Positions 1-7,683 of a stretch of DNA of 64,000 nucleotides are shown here, piece by piece (position 1 is the stretch's first letter; every line of letters starts with the position of its first letter). The stretch lies in the NCBI RefSeq assembly GCF_024806495.1, contig NZ_JANUFF010000013.1, positions 57,621 through 121,620 of the forward strand, in the 5' to 3' direction. The translations under genes were made by a program, and so were the position numbers. The stretch is from Chryseobacterium sp. JUb7. GTDB taxonomy: Bacteria > Bacteroidota > Bacteroidia > Flavobacteriales > Weeksellaceae. Below the pieces are notes generated by a model that worked only from the letters and a program-made list of their open reading frames with translations, was not told where the DNA came from and searched no databases.

Positions 1-1428
1 ATCAATTCTCACAACTGGTACGGAGTTTTAGCAAATTTCCAACATAAAATCAATGATAACTGGAACTTCTCAGTAGGTACAGATGACAGATATTACTATG
101 GATATCACTATCAGGTTGCATCAGATTTATATGGAGCTTCAGGATACAAGGATAGCAACAATAAAAATATAGCTCCTAATGTTGTAAGCAAAACTTACGA
201 TTATCAAAAGTTAGCATGGAATCCATTTGGAGGAAAAACGGCTCCAATTGGAGATCAGATCGGTTACAGTAATGACGGTGAAGTAATCTGGTACAGTGGA
301 TTCGGACAAGTTGAATATTCAAAAAACAATTTATCAGCTTTCATTCAGGGATCAGTTTCTAACCAAGGATATCAAAGAATTGACAACTTCGTTCAAGACG
401 GAGTAACTAAGCAGCAAGGACAGGTTGTTAATACAAAAACAGGATTTAAAAACCTTTTTGGATATAACATTAAAGGAGGTGCTAACTATAACATCAACAA
501 CAATCATAATGTTTTTGCAAATGTAGGTTACTATAGCAAGCAGCCATTCTTCAACTCTGTTTATCCAAGTAATTTCCAAGTAGTTAACCCAACATTAACG
601 AATGAGAAAATCTTCTCTGCTGAAGTTGGATATGGATTCAGATCTTCAAAACTTAGTGCTAATGTTAACATCTACAGAACTTCTTGGGGAGACAGATGGT
701 TAAGAAGAACAAACCAGACTTTTACTCTTCCTGACAACACAACTACTACAGGATATGCGGAAATCAGTGGTATTACTGAAATACACCAGGGAGTTGAATT
801 TGATGCAACTTACAGACCAACTAATTTCTTAGAATTCCAAGGTATGTTCTCGTGGGGAGATTACTATTATAAAGGTAATGCTACAGGAGCTGCATTTGAT
901 GACAACAACAACCCACTTACACTATCCGGAACTTCTACATCTACAACACTTTATTTAGATAAAGTAAAAGTTGGAGGAACAAGTAACAACAGTATTCCAC
1001 AAATGACAGCATCATTAGGCGCAACTGTAAAGCCGGTAAAAGACCTTAGCATCTTCGGAACTTGGAGATACGTAGGTAAACTTTATTCATCAATTGATAT
1101 TGCAACATTCTCTAATGAAGCAGCACAAGAAAAAGGTGTAATGAAGTTACCAGATTTCAACTTGTTTGATTTAGGTGTTTCTTACAAGATCAGACTTAAA
1201 GATAATGCTCAGTACTTTACAATTGGTGCAAATGTTTATAACTTATTTGACACCACTTACATTTCTGATGCTTCAACAAATGTATTCACTAAAACAGGTG
1301 ATCAATTTGCTACAGCAGCACAGTACGAAGCTTATCAAGCATCTTTATATAAAGGTATTGATCCTTCAAACCGTGTATTATTCGGATTTGGAAGAACATG
1401 GGCTGCTAACCTATCATTCAACTTCTAA
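1..1428 (+). CDS. TonB-dependent receptor, C-terminal part (cut by window start)
   Basis: Frame 1 is open from the first base to the TAA at 1426-1428, so the gene begins upstream of the window and about 475 residues of the C-terminal part are visible. The protein consists of alternating aromatic-rich beta strands and Asn/Gly-rich loops, as in the 22-stranded barrel of TonB-dependent outer-membrane receptors. The end reads GRTWAANLSFNF, with a terminal Phe typical of BAM-inserted barrels. A motif like NVYNLFDTTYISDA near the end matches the usual 'N-L-F-D-x-x-Y' strand of this family. The substrate cannot be told because the plug and N-terminus are missing. A strong terminator follows 31 bases after the stop. 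Confidence 0.88.
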   Translation: MNSHNWYGVLANFQHKINDNWNFSVGTDDRYYYGYHYQVASDLYGASGYKDSNNKNIAPNVVSKTYDYQKLAWNPFGGKTAPIGDQIGYSNDGEVIWYSGFGQVEYSKNNLSAFIQGSVSNQGYQRIDNFVQDGVTKQQGQVVNTKTGFKNLFGYNIKGGANYNINNNHNVFANVGYYSKQPFFNSVYPSNFQVVNPTLTNEKIFSAEVGYGFRSSKLSANVNIYRTSWGDRWLRRTNQTFTLPDNTTTTGYAEISGITEIHQGVEFDATYRPTNFLEFQGMFSWGDYYYKGNATGAAFDDNNNPLTLSGTSTSTTLYLDKVKVGGTSNNSIPQMTASLGATVKPVKDLSIFGTWRYVGKLYSSIDIATFSNEAAQEKGVMKLPDFNLFDLGVSYKIRLKDNAQYFTIGANVYNLFDTTYISDASTNVFTKTGDQFATAAQYEAYQASLYKGIDPSNRVLFGFGRTWAANLSFNF

Positions 1429-1459
1429 TTAATTAAAATATTAGATTTTATAAATATCA

Positions 1460-1484
1460 ATCCCGGCTTTTCGCCGGGATTTTT
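1460..1484 (+). terminator. Rho-independent terminator after TonB receptor
   Basis: An 8-bp perfect GC-rich stem (1460-1467 with 1473-1480, loop TTTTC) is followed by a T run. Confidence 0.88.
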
Positions 1485-1486
1485 GC

Positions 1487-1494
1487 TATATTTG
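1487..1494 (+). promoter_or_regulatory. -7 promoter element TATATTTG
   Basis: It matches the Bacteroidota -7 consensus TAnnTTTG, 30 bases before the ATG at 1524. It overlaps the upstream GTG at 1494, which rules that GTG out as a start. No clear -33 TTG is seen. Confidence 0.65.
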
Positions 1495-1523
1495 TGTCAG
1501 AAAAAAACAGAAAAAAACTAAAT

Positions 1524-1955
1524 ATGGATTTTTACAAAATTTTGCTTAGTGCTCACAAAGGATTTGGGTATTTAGAATTACTTTTAACATCATTATTTGT
1601 GATTGCACTTTTAGCTACAATGTTTGGATTTAGCGGAAAAGTGAACAAGTTTTTAAAGAAAACAACTTTATTCACGATGATCTTCTTCCACGTTCAATTT
1701 TTAATCGGGATCATTATGTTGGTGATCAATTTTACAAACGGATTGAATATGGGTGAAGTGATGAAAAATTCTGCATTAAGATTTCAATACGTAGAACATC
1801 CATTTTCAATGTTAATTGCAGCTGTTTTGTTGACGATTGTTAACAAGAAAGTAAAAGTAAACCCTACAATTTCTTTAGGAATTGTCATTATGGGTCTTAT
1901 TGCGGTTGGCTTATTTGCATTCGCGTTCCCTTGGACAAGAGTCTTCGGGGCATAA
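1524..1955 (+). CDS. Small four-helix membrane protein, cytochrome b-like
   Basis: A 143-residue protein with four predicted transmembrane helices. Flavobacterial relatives are often labelled cytochrome B, but no haem binding is proven. His residues sit in or next to helices 1 (SAHKGFGY), 2 (FFHVQF) and 3 (VEHPFSM), which would fit haem or quinone contact; this is inference. The reading frame is open back to a GTG at 1494, but that codon is inside the promoter element, so ATG 1524 (MDFYKILLSAHKG) is chosen. It has its own promoter after the TonB receptor terminator. The gene lies 32 bases upstream of asd and may be co-transcribed with it. Confidence 0.72.
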   Translation: MDFYKILLSAHKGFGYLELLLTSLFVIALLATMFGFSGKVNKFLKKTTLFTMIFFHVQFLIGIIMLVINFTNGLNMGEVMKNSALRFQYVEHPFSMLIAAVLLTIVNKKVKVNPTISLGIVIMGLIAVGLFAFAFPWTRVFGA

Positions 1956-1987
1956 ATATATTAACAAAATAATTTTTAATTAAATCA

Positions 1988-2980
1988 ATGAAAGTAGCTG
2001 TAGTCGGTTCAACAGGAATGGTTGGACAAGTTATGCTTAAAGTTCTAGAAGAAAGGAACTTCCCTATCACAGAATTAATTCCGGTAGCATCGGAAAGATC
2101 TATTGGTAAAAAGGTGAAGTATAAACAGGAAGAATTTACGATTGTAAGCATGAAAGACGCTATAGCTGCCAAACCGGATATTGCAATCTTCTCAGCTGGT
2201 GGTGATACTTCTCTTGAATTTGCACCTCTTTTTGCTGAAGCAGGAACAACGGTGATCGACAATTCTTCTGCATGGAGAATGGATCCTTCTAAAAAACTGG
2301 TCGTTCCTGAGATCAATGCTGATGTATTGACAAAAGAAGATAAAATCATTGCAAACCCGAACTGTTCTACTATTCAGTTAGTAATGGTTTTAGGACCTCT
2401 GAACAAAAAATATGATTTAAAAAGAGTAATCGTATCTACGTATCAATCTGTAACCGGAACCGGTAAAGCTGCCGTAGACCAATTAAACGGAGAGATCAGC
2501 GGTGACGATTCTATTGCAAAAGTATATCCTTATCAGATATTCAAAAATGCATTGCCACACTGTGATGTTTTTGCAGATGATGATTATACTAAAGAAGAGA
2601 TTAAATTAATGAAAGAGCCTAAGAAAATCTTAGGAGATGATACATTTAATTTGACAGCAACTGCAGTAAGAGTTCCTGTACAGGGAGGTCACTCAGAAAG
2701 TGTGAATATCGAATTCGAAAACGAGTTTGATCTTGACGAGGTAAGAAAAATTTTATCTGAAACTCCAGGAGTCGTAGTAATGGACAACGTCAAAAACAAC
2801 GAATATCCAATGCCACTTTATTCTGAAGGAAAAGATGAAGTTTTCGTGGGAAGAATCAGACGGGACCTCTCACAGCCGAAAACACTGAATCTCTGGATTG
2901 TGGCAGACAATCTGCGAAAAGGAGCAGCAACGAACGCAGTACAGATCGCAGAATACTTAGTATCAAATAACTTAGTTTAA
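1988..2980 (+). CDS. asd: Aspartate-semialdehyde dehydrogenase
   Basis: Reduces 4-aspartyl phosphate to aspartate semialdehyde with NADPH, the branch point for lysine/diaminopimelate, threonine and methionine synthesis in the cytosol. The 330-residue length is normal. The N-terminal Rossmann motif GSTGMVGQ is at residues 7-14. The catalytic Cys126 lies in NPNCSTIQ and the acid/base His is in the motif RVPVQGGHSE near residue 233. The start ATG is unambiguous. A terminator follows directly, so it is the last gene of its transcript. Confidence 0.96.
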   Translation: MKVAVVGSTGMVGQVMLKVLEERNFPITELIPVASERSIGKKVKYKQEEFTIVSMKDAIAAKPDIAIFSAGGDTSLEFAPLFAEAGTTVIDNSSAWRMDPSKKLVVPEINADVLTKEDKIIANPNCSTIQLVMVLGPLNKKYDLKRVIVSTYQSVTGTGKAAVDQLNGEISGDDSIAKVYPYQIFKNALPHCDVFADDDYTKEEIKLMKEPKKILGDDTFNLTATAVRVPVQGGHSESVNIEFENEFDLDEVRKILSETPGVVVMDNVKNNEYPMPLYSEGKDEVFVGRIRRDLSQPKTLNLWIVADNLRKGAATNAVQIAEYLVSNNLV

Positions 2981-2991
2981 ACTAACAAAAT

Positions 2992-3025
2992 AAAAAAGAG
3001 TCTCAAAATTGAGATTCTTTTTTTT
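2992..3025 (+). terminator. Terminator after asd
   Basis: A 7-bp stem with one G-T pair (2998-3004 with 3011-3017) is flanked by A6 and a T run of about 9. Confidence 0.82.
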
Positions 3026-3034
3026 ATCAAACCT

Positions 3035-4033
3035 ATGAACGTTCAAAAGACTCATAAAAAAGATAAATTAGCCTTTCAAAAACTTATTGCTGTTTTTGGA
3101 GTGATTCTTTTTATTGGAAAAATTGTAGCCTGGAAGCTCACAAACTCTGATGCTGTTTTTTCCGATGCCATGGAAAGTATCGTCAATGTGATCAGTGCAT
3201 TTATGGGATTATATTCTCTCTATCTCGCAGCAAAACCAAAAGATGAAGACCACCCTTACGGTCACGGAAAAGTGGAATTTGTAACCTCCGGAATAGAAGG
3301 TGCCTTGATTGCCATTGCTGGTGTTATGATTATTTACGAAGGCATCAACAGTTTAATTGTCGGAAAGATTTTAAATAAACTTGATTGGGGAATCTGGATT
3401 ATTGCAGCTACTGCAGTGGTTAATTATTTTTTAGGATATATTTCTATTAAAAAGGGGGAAAATGAAAATTCATTAGTGCTCATTTCTTCCGGAAAGCATC
3501 TTCAGTCAGACACCATCACCACATTGGGTGTTGTGATCAGCTTAATCATCGTATACTTTACAAAGATTTATTGGCTGGATTCTGTTGTAGCTTTAATATT
3601 CGGGCTTTATATCATCTTTGTAGGGTACAAGATCGTCCGAAAATCCTTAAGCGGTATTATGGACGAACAGGATCCCGATCTTTTAAATCAAATCATTAAA
3701 GTTTTAGAAGACAACCGGAGAGTTGAATGGATTGATGTTCATAACATGAAAATCCAGCAGTTCGGAGCTTCTCTGCATATTGATGCCCACATTACCCTTC
3801 CCTGGTACTACAGTCTTCGTGAAGCTCATAACGAAATGGAAAAGATGATACTTCTTTTAGCCAACAATATAAAAAGAAGCATTGAGTTCAACTTTCATAT
3901 GGACGACTGCAAACCTATCTCCTGCCCTGTCTGCCAGATTAAAGATTGTCCTGTCCGTGAAAAAGAATTTGTGAAAAGAGTGATATGGACTCCGGAAAAT
4001 GTAACGAGCGTTGAGAAACACACAGTGGATTAA
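3035..4033 (+). CDS. Cation diffusion facilitator (CDF) metal transporter with Cys-rich tail
   Basis: A 332-residue CDF family protein that would export divalent metal ions such as Zn, Fe or Mn from the cytosol by proton antiport. The membrane domain spans about residues 15-210. Metal-site signatures are SDAVFSDAMES in helix 2, HPYGHGK at the helix 2-3 loop and SGKHLQSDTITT in helix 5. A cytosolic ferredoxin-like domain follows (about 210-290). The last 45 residues add four Cys in the pattern DDCKPISCPVCQIKDCP, which the classic FieF/YiiP lacks and which could bind metal. The metal cannot be assigned from sequence. The gene starts 10 bases after the asd terminator, and no own promoter is clear. 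Confidence 0.9.
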   Translation: MNVQKTHKKDKLAFQKLIAVFGVILFIGKIVAWKLTNSDAVFSDAMESIVNVISAFMGLYSLYLAAKPKDEDHPYGHGKVEFVTSGIEGALIAIAGVMIIYEGINSLIVGKILNKLDWGIWIIAATAVVNYFLGYISIKKGENENSLVLISSGKHLQSDTITTLGVVISLIIVYFTKIYWLDSVVALIFGLYIIFVGYKIVRKSLSGIMDEQDPDLLNQIIKVLEDNRRVEWIDVHNMKIQQFGASLHIDAHITLPWYYSLREAHNEMEKMILLLANNIKRSIEFNFHMDDCKPISCPVCQIKDCPVREKEFVKRVIWTPENVTSVEKHTVD

Positions 4034-4206
4034 TCTCAATTAATAGTATTTTTATTGAAATAATATCCCAATATTTATTCGTGAAATATTTTTTAGATAA
4101 ATAATACTTCGACTGCTTCGTGCTCAGGATGGCTACAATACCATTAAAAAGGAATTCAACCAGATTCAATCTAAGCTTGACGAAGACTATTTAATTGACA
4201 GAAAGC
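4034..4206. other. Convergent intergenic region with a repeat remnant
   Basis: The region holds one copy of the dispersed 25-bp repeat (see 4107-4131). No terminator hairpin or gene is evident. Confidence 0.6.
4107..4131 (-). repeat. Dispersed intergenic repeat, copy 1
   Basis: Read on the minus strand, the 25-bp core begins CATCCTGAGC and ends GCAGTCGAAG. It matches 6326-6350 on the plus strand at 24 of 25 positions. The two copies flank the xrtF and kinase genes in opposite orientation. Confidence 0.75.
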
Positions 4207-4647
4207 TTATCCTACTTTGTGTTTTTCAACTTGCTTTCTATAATAAAACATCGGCACAATCAACAACAAAATTAAAGGCTGAATAACAAATCTTCTCATA
4301 TAAAATGAGAACAAATACCCTACCTCAAACCGATCATAAATACAATACAGATAAATAGGAAAAGTAATGGCAAAAATGATTGCTATTAATATTGCTCCCT
4401 GAATAGTCCATTGCTTATTTTTAAATAAAAAATGAATGATGGCACATGAGAAAAAAAGATTTAAAATAAATCTGAAAAGATGCCCAAAAATCAATTCCCC
4501 CCATTCAAAAGAAGGAAAAGGAAGGTTTTTATTCACTTCATGAAAGTAATTGAGAAAAGGATCGTAGAACATACTTTCCTCAAATGCACGCACTCCAATG
4601 AGACCGCAGACGCCCACAAATACTAAAAACCAATTAAGAATTTTCAT
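4207..4647 (-). CDS. Exosortase F system-associated membrane protein
   Basis: A 146-residue membrane protein with about four hydrophobic helices. It overlaps the 3' end of the exosortase gene by 14 bases on the same strand, so the two are translationally linked. Flavobacteria carry a conserved small protein beside XrtF (the 'near exosortase' family), and size, topology and position fit that family. Its role is unknown; it may assist the exosortase in sorting or anchoring PEP-CTERM-like substrates at the inner membrane. The motif FEWGELIFGHLFRFILN is the most distinctive stretch. Identity rests mainly on context plus remembered family features. Confidence 0.8.
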   Translation of the reverse strand: MKILNWFLVFVGVCGLIGVRAFEESMFYDPFLNYFHEVNKNLPFPSFEWGELIFGHLFRFILNLFFSCAIIHFLFKNKQWTIQGAILIAIIFAITFPIYLYCIYDRFEVGYLFSFYMRRFVIQPLILLLIVPMFYYRKQVEKHKVG

Positions 4648-5164
4648 TTTTCAAAGCAAAGAATTTTATCCAAACCAGCCAAAGCACCACAACGCTCCCG
4701 TAAATCACAGCAGGGAAAACAAAATCATGGACTACCTTTCCGTATTCTTTATAATCCGTCATTACCAAATTAAGCCCCACAATACGCAGCAAATTCATGA
4801 TATACAAAAGAATTAAGCCTACGAAAGCAAAAATAAAAGTCCTGGAACCTTTATAAAATGCAAATACAAAAGACAGAAAAAGAATCATCACAGAAATGGC
4901 ATTGCACCCTTCGACCATTCTTGTAGCATAAACGTTTTTCACGTAAAACCAGACCTGCTCCCCTTTTACATCGTTGTACAGCTGAGTTGGTAAACCCATC
5001 GAATTCTGAATATACCTTACCTGTTCTGCAATCAATCGGGAAAAAGGATCAAGCCCCGATTCTTTAAAAGAATTCAGATAAAACTGATACGCAAAAAGCA
5101 GCACCAGATAAATGATGATGAACCTCAAAAGAATTCCTAAAATTGGCTTAAAGTCCTTTAGCAT
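4634..5164 (-). CDS. xrtF: Exosortase family protein XrtF
   Basis: A 176-residue inner-membrane transpeptidase-like enzyme that would cleave a C-terminal sorting signal and transfer the protein to a surface anchor. The exosortase triad is visible: Cys in MVEGCNAISV, Arg in NLLRIVGLN and His in VVHDFVFPAV, each at a helix end. The protein is short compared with full exosortases (about 280 residues), which is usual for XrtF. The frame extends to a TTG at 5170, but ATG 5164 is preferred. A TATATTTG element on this strand ends 4 bases before that ATG, so the mRNA is probably leaderless. No substrate with a matching C-terminal signal was recognised in the window. Confidence 0.88.
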   Translation of the reverse strand: MLKDFKPILGILLRFIIIYLVLLFAYQFYLNSFKESGLDPFSRLIAEQVRYIQNSMGLPTQLYNDVKGEQVWFYVKNVYATRMVEGCNAISVMILFLSFVFAFYKGSRTFIFAFVGLILLYIMNLLRIVGLNLVMTDYKEYGKVVHDFVFPAVIYGSVVVLWLVWIKFFALKNENS

Positions 5165-5167
5165 ATG

Positions 5168-5175
5168 CAAATATA
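5168..5175 (-). promoter_or_regulatory. -7 element TATATTTG for xrtF
   Basis: It reads TATATTTG on the minus strand and its G is 4 bases from the xrtF ATG, implying a leaderless transcript. Confidence 0.6.
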
Positions 5176-5195
5176 AAAATTAGCTTGTAATTTAC

Positions 5196-5203
5196 TATAT
5201 TTG
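5196..5203 (+). promoter_or_regulatory. -7 element TATATTTG for the AmgK-like gene
   Basis: It lies 10 bases before ATG 5213, divergent from the xrtF element 20 bases away. Confidence 0.65.
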
Positions 5204-5212
5204 TTTCCGACT

Positions 5213-6229
5213 ATGATTTCCGAATACGCAAAAAGATTTTTTGAAAATTATACAGGCAAAAAATCATCTGAATTTAAAATTTTAGCTCAAAGCGGCTCTG
5301 CTAGGGTTAATTTTTGGGCTAAATCAGACAATAAGCAGTATATTATTACTTACAATGAAAACACCCAAGAGAACGAAAGTTTTTTATATTACTCTGAAAT
5401 CTTTACCAATCTCCACTTAAACACTCCTACTATTTTTGCTGTTTCAGATGACAGAAAAATTTATGTCCAGGAGTTTTTGGGTGAAAATACACTTTCAGAA
5501 ATTATATCAAAGGAAGGATTATCTGAAAGAACTAAATCTTTAGTAAAACAGACTTTAGAAAACCTGTTCAGGCTTCAGAATGAAACCGATAATACCATAG
5601 ATTACAGCAGAACTTTTGAATATGAAAGCTACGATGACCTGCCGGTAACTCATGATTTATATTATTTCAAAAATTTTATAGCCGATGTTCTGGAATTGGA
5701 ATACCACAAATCTTCCCTTCTCAAGGAGTTTAAAAAAATTGTAAACCTCATTGAAAGTCTTGAGCCTAAAGGACTCATGATTCGTGATTTTCAGGCGAGA
5801 AATATTATGGTTAATGAAAATAATGACGTTTCATTTATCGATTATCAATCTGCAATGAAAGGCCCGCTGATGTATGACGTTATTTCTTTTTTGTTTCAGG
5901 CCAAAGCAAATTTTCCTGAAAGTTTTAAAAATGAAATGCTTACCTGTTACATTCAGCAGTTTGAAAATACAGAACATCAGAATCAACTAAAAAATTCGGT
6001 TAAACCAATTCAGTTGATGAGATTCCTTCAGGTATTGGGCGCTTATGGATTCAGAGGTTTGATTCAGAGAAAGCAGCATTTCATTTCAAGTATTGAAAAA
6101 GGGATTGAAAACATTTCCGAGTTTGCTAAAACCTGGGAAAATATGAAAGATTATCCTGAGCTGGAAAAAGTGATCCAACAATTGAATTCAGAGAAAACGA
6201 AGTTGAAAATTGAGGAAATATTAAAATAA
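5213..6229 (+). CDS. AmgK-like sugar kinase (aminoglycoside phosphotransferase fold)
   Basis: A 338-residue kinase of the APH/choline kinase fold. The catalytic loop reads MIRDFQARNIMV and the metal-binding loop FIDYQSAMKGPLMYDVISF, close to AmgK, the anomeric kinase that makes MurNAc/GlcNAc 1-phosphate in peptidoglycan recycling. The N-terminal lobe has the strand IYVQEFLGENTL used for nucleotide binding. The TTG at 5201 lies in the promoter, so ATG 5213 is chosen. Downstream genes encode a RapZ C-terminal domain and a MurU-like nucleotidyltransferase, the expected partner of AmgK, which supports the role. An aminoglycoside resistance function is unlikely because the His of the usual HxD loop is replaced by Arg and the context is metabolic. 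Substrate preference is inferred. Confidence 0.82.
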   Translation: MISEYAKRFFENYTGKKSSEFKILAQSGSARVNFWAKSDNKQYIITYNENTQENESFLYYSEIFTNLHLNTPTIFAVSDDRKIYVQEFLGENTLSEIISKEGLSERTKSLVKQTLENLFRLQNETDNTIDYSRTFEYESYDDLPVTHDLYYFKNFIADVLELEYHKSSLLKEFKKIVNLIESLEPKGLMIRDFQARNIMVNENNDVSFIDYQSAMKGPLMYDVISFLFQAKANFPESFKNEMLTCYIQQFENTEHQNQLKNSVKPIQLMRFLQVLGAYGFRGLIQRKQHFISSIEKGIENISEFAKTWENMKDYPELEKVIQQLNSEKTKLKIEEILK

Positions 6230-6468
6230 TATAGCCTTCGGTTCCGTTCAGACTGACAGTGATTGAATTGCGTCTTATTGAATCTCTTATTGAAAGAAGA
6301 ATTTAACGATTAATATTAGCAATGTCATCCTGAGCGCGAAGCAGTCGAAGGATCTCTTAAACTAAAAAACAGACTATGCTTAGATTCATACAGAATGACA
6401 AAAGCACAGCAAAAAATTTAATAATAAATAACAAGAACTTAATTTGTTCAAAATTTAAATAAAAGATA
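6230..6468. other. Intergenic spacer inside the AmgK/RapZ/MurU cluster
   Basis: A 239-bp AT-rich spacer that carries the dispersed repeat at 6322-6402. No ORF of note and no clear terminator is seen. Confidence 0.6.
6322..6402 (+). repeat. Dispersed intergenic repeat, copy 2 (longer)
   Basis: It starts TGTCATCCTGAGCGCGAAGC and ends with ATTCATACAGAATGACAAAA. The two ends form a degenerate inverted pair of the kind often found in flavobacterial intergenic regions. The core 6326-6350 matches copy 1 at 4107-4131. Confidence 0.72.
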
Positions 6469-6876
6469 ATGCTACACATCGATATACACAGTTTTTCGTA
6501 TAAAAAAGGAGGAATTCCAAAAGATGAAACAGGAAATGGAGGCGGGTTTACCTTTGACTGCCGTGGAATTTTAAATCCCGGAAGAGTTGAAGAGTACAAA
6601 ATCCAGACAGGAAACGATGTAGGTGTTCAGGAATATCTTGAAACAAAAACTGAAATGCCAAAGTTTTTAGAATTAATTAAAAGCATCATTTCCATCAATA
6701 TTGATAACTATCTGGAAAGAGGTTTTGAAAACCTGCAGATCAACTTCGGCTGCACAGGAGGACAGCACAGGTCTGTTTATTCTGCTATAAAAATCGCTCA
6801 TTTTGTAGAAGAAAAATACGGTGAAAAAGTGGAGATCAGCCTTCACCATGACGAGCAGCACCAACTTAATAAATAA
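6469..6876 (+). CDS. RapZ C-terminal domain protein (stand-alone)
   Basis: A 135-residue protein equal to the C-terminal half of RapZ, the E. coli adapter that senses glucosamine 6-phosphate and controls GlmS. The motifs HSFSYKKGGIP, GGFTFDCRGILNP and FGCTGGQHRSVYSA match the family closely. The N-terminal P-loop kinase domain of RapZ is absent. It sits between a sugar kinase and a nucleotidyltransferase for cell-wall sugars, so a sensor or regulator of amino-sugar phosphate recycling is plausible; that is inference. RNA binding is not shown. The start ATG 6469 gives the conserved MLHIDIHSFSY beginning. Confidence 0.9.
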   Translation: MLHIDIHSFSYKKGGIPKDETGNGGGFTFDCRGILNPGRVEEYKIQTGNDVGVQEYLETKTEMPKFLELIKSIISINIDNYLERGFENLQINFGCTGGQHRSVYSAIKIAHFVEEKYGEKVEISLHHDEQHQLNK

Positions 6877-6883
6877 TGAAGAG

Positions 6884-6956
6884 TGAATAATGAATAATTA
6901 AGAATGGTAAATCCGTCTGGTAAATTTTCATTATTCATTCTTAATTTTTAATTTAA
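6884..6956. repeat. Imperfect AT-rich inverted repeat
   Basis: One arm contains ATTAAGAATG and the other CATTCTTAAT, about 30 bases apart. It fills the spacer between the RapZ-C and MurU-like genes and could be a weak attenuator or a repeat remnant. Confidence 0.5.
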
Positions 6957-6960
6957 AATT

Positions 6961-7674
6961 ATGAAGGCTTTAATTTTCGCAGCAGGGAAAGGCACACGTC
7001 TTAAACCTTTTACAGATCACCATCCAAAAGCATTGGCCAAGGTCAATGAAATTCCACTTTTAGAAAGGAATATCACTTATCTCAAAAGTTTTGGAATAAA
7101 TGATTTTGTTATTAATATCCACCATTTTGGAAATCAAATAGTTGATTTTTTAAAGCAAAATAACAATTTCGGTTGCCGTATTGAAATCTCTGATGAGTCT
7201 AATGAACTTCTTGAAACCGGCGGTGGTTTGATTTTTGCTAGAAGATTTCTTGATCATGGGGAAGATTTTTTAATCATGAATGCTGATATTCTTACCAATA
7301 TAAATATCAATATGCTGGTCGAATATCATAAAAAGATGAAAGATTTTGCTACTTTAGCCGTCTCGGACAGAGAAAGTTCGAGAAAACTCCTTTTCAACGA
7401 TGAAATGGTTTTAAGAGGTTGGCTAAATGTACAGACAGGAGAACAAAGGCTCGCGGAATTCAATAAGGGATTCAAAGCACTGGCTTTTAGCGGAGTTCAC
7501 TGTATCAACCCCACTATCTTTGAAAAAATAAAAAGAACAGGCAAATTTTCTGTTATGGAAGAATATCTGGATCTGATGCTGACAGAACACATCCATGGAT
7601 TTGTGCACGACAGCATCCTGATAGATGTCGGAAGACCCGAATCTGTAATAGAAGCCGAAAAACATTTTAAATAA
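6961..7674 (+). CDS. MurU-like sugar-1-phosphate nucleotidyltransferase
   Basis: A 237-residue single-domain NTP transferase. The signature AAGKGTRLKPFTDHHPKAL at residues 7-25 binds the nucleotide, ETGGGL contacts the sugar phosphate, and MNADIL holds the metal-binding Asp. MurU converts MurNAc 1-phosphate to UDP-MurNAc and works directly after AmgK, bypassing de novo MurA/MurB. Length and context fit MurU better than the longer GlmU or RmlA. A mannose-1-phosphate guanylyltransferase-like activity cannot be excluded. The gene starts 84 bases after the RapZ-C gene and lies 9 bases from the next gene, so it is probably co-transcribed. Confidence 0.82.
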   Translation: MKALIFAAGKGTRLKPFTDHHPKALAKVNEIPLLERNITYLKSFGINDFVINIHHFGNQIVDFLKQNNNFGCRIEISDESNELLETGGGLIFARRFLDHGEDFLIMNADILTNININMLVEYHKKMKDFATLAVSDRESSRKLLFNDEMVLRGWLNVQTGEQRLAEFNKGFKALAFSGVHCINPTIFEKIKRTGKFSVMEEYLDLMLTEHIHGFVHDSILIDVGRPESVIEAEKHFK

Positions 7675-7683
7675 TTTTTTGTG

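Noticed and set aside
4634..5170. TTG start of XrtF at 5170
   Set aside because: It overlaps the -7 element on the same strand, and ATG 5164 directly follows.
5213..6229. Aminoglycoside resistance kinase
   Set aside because: The catalytic loop and the neighbours fit AmgK-type sugar recycling better than an antibiotic-modifying enzyme.
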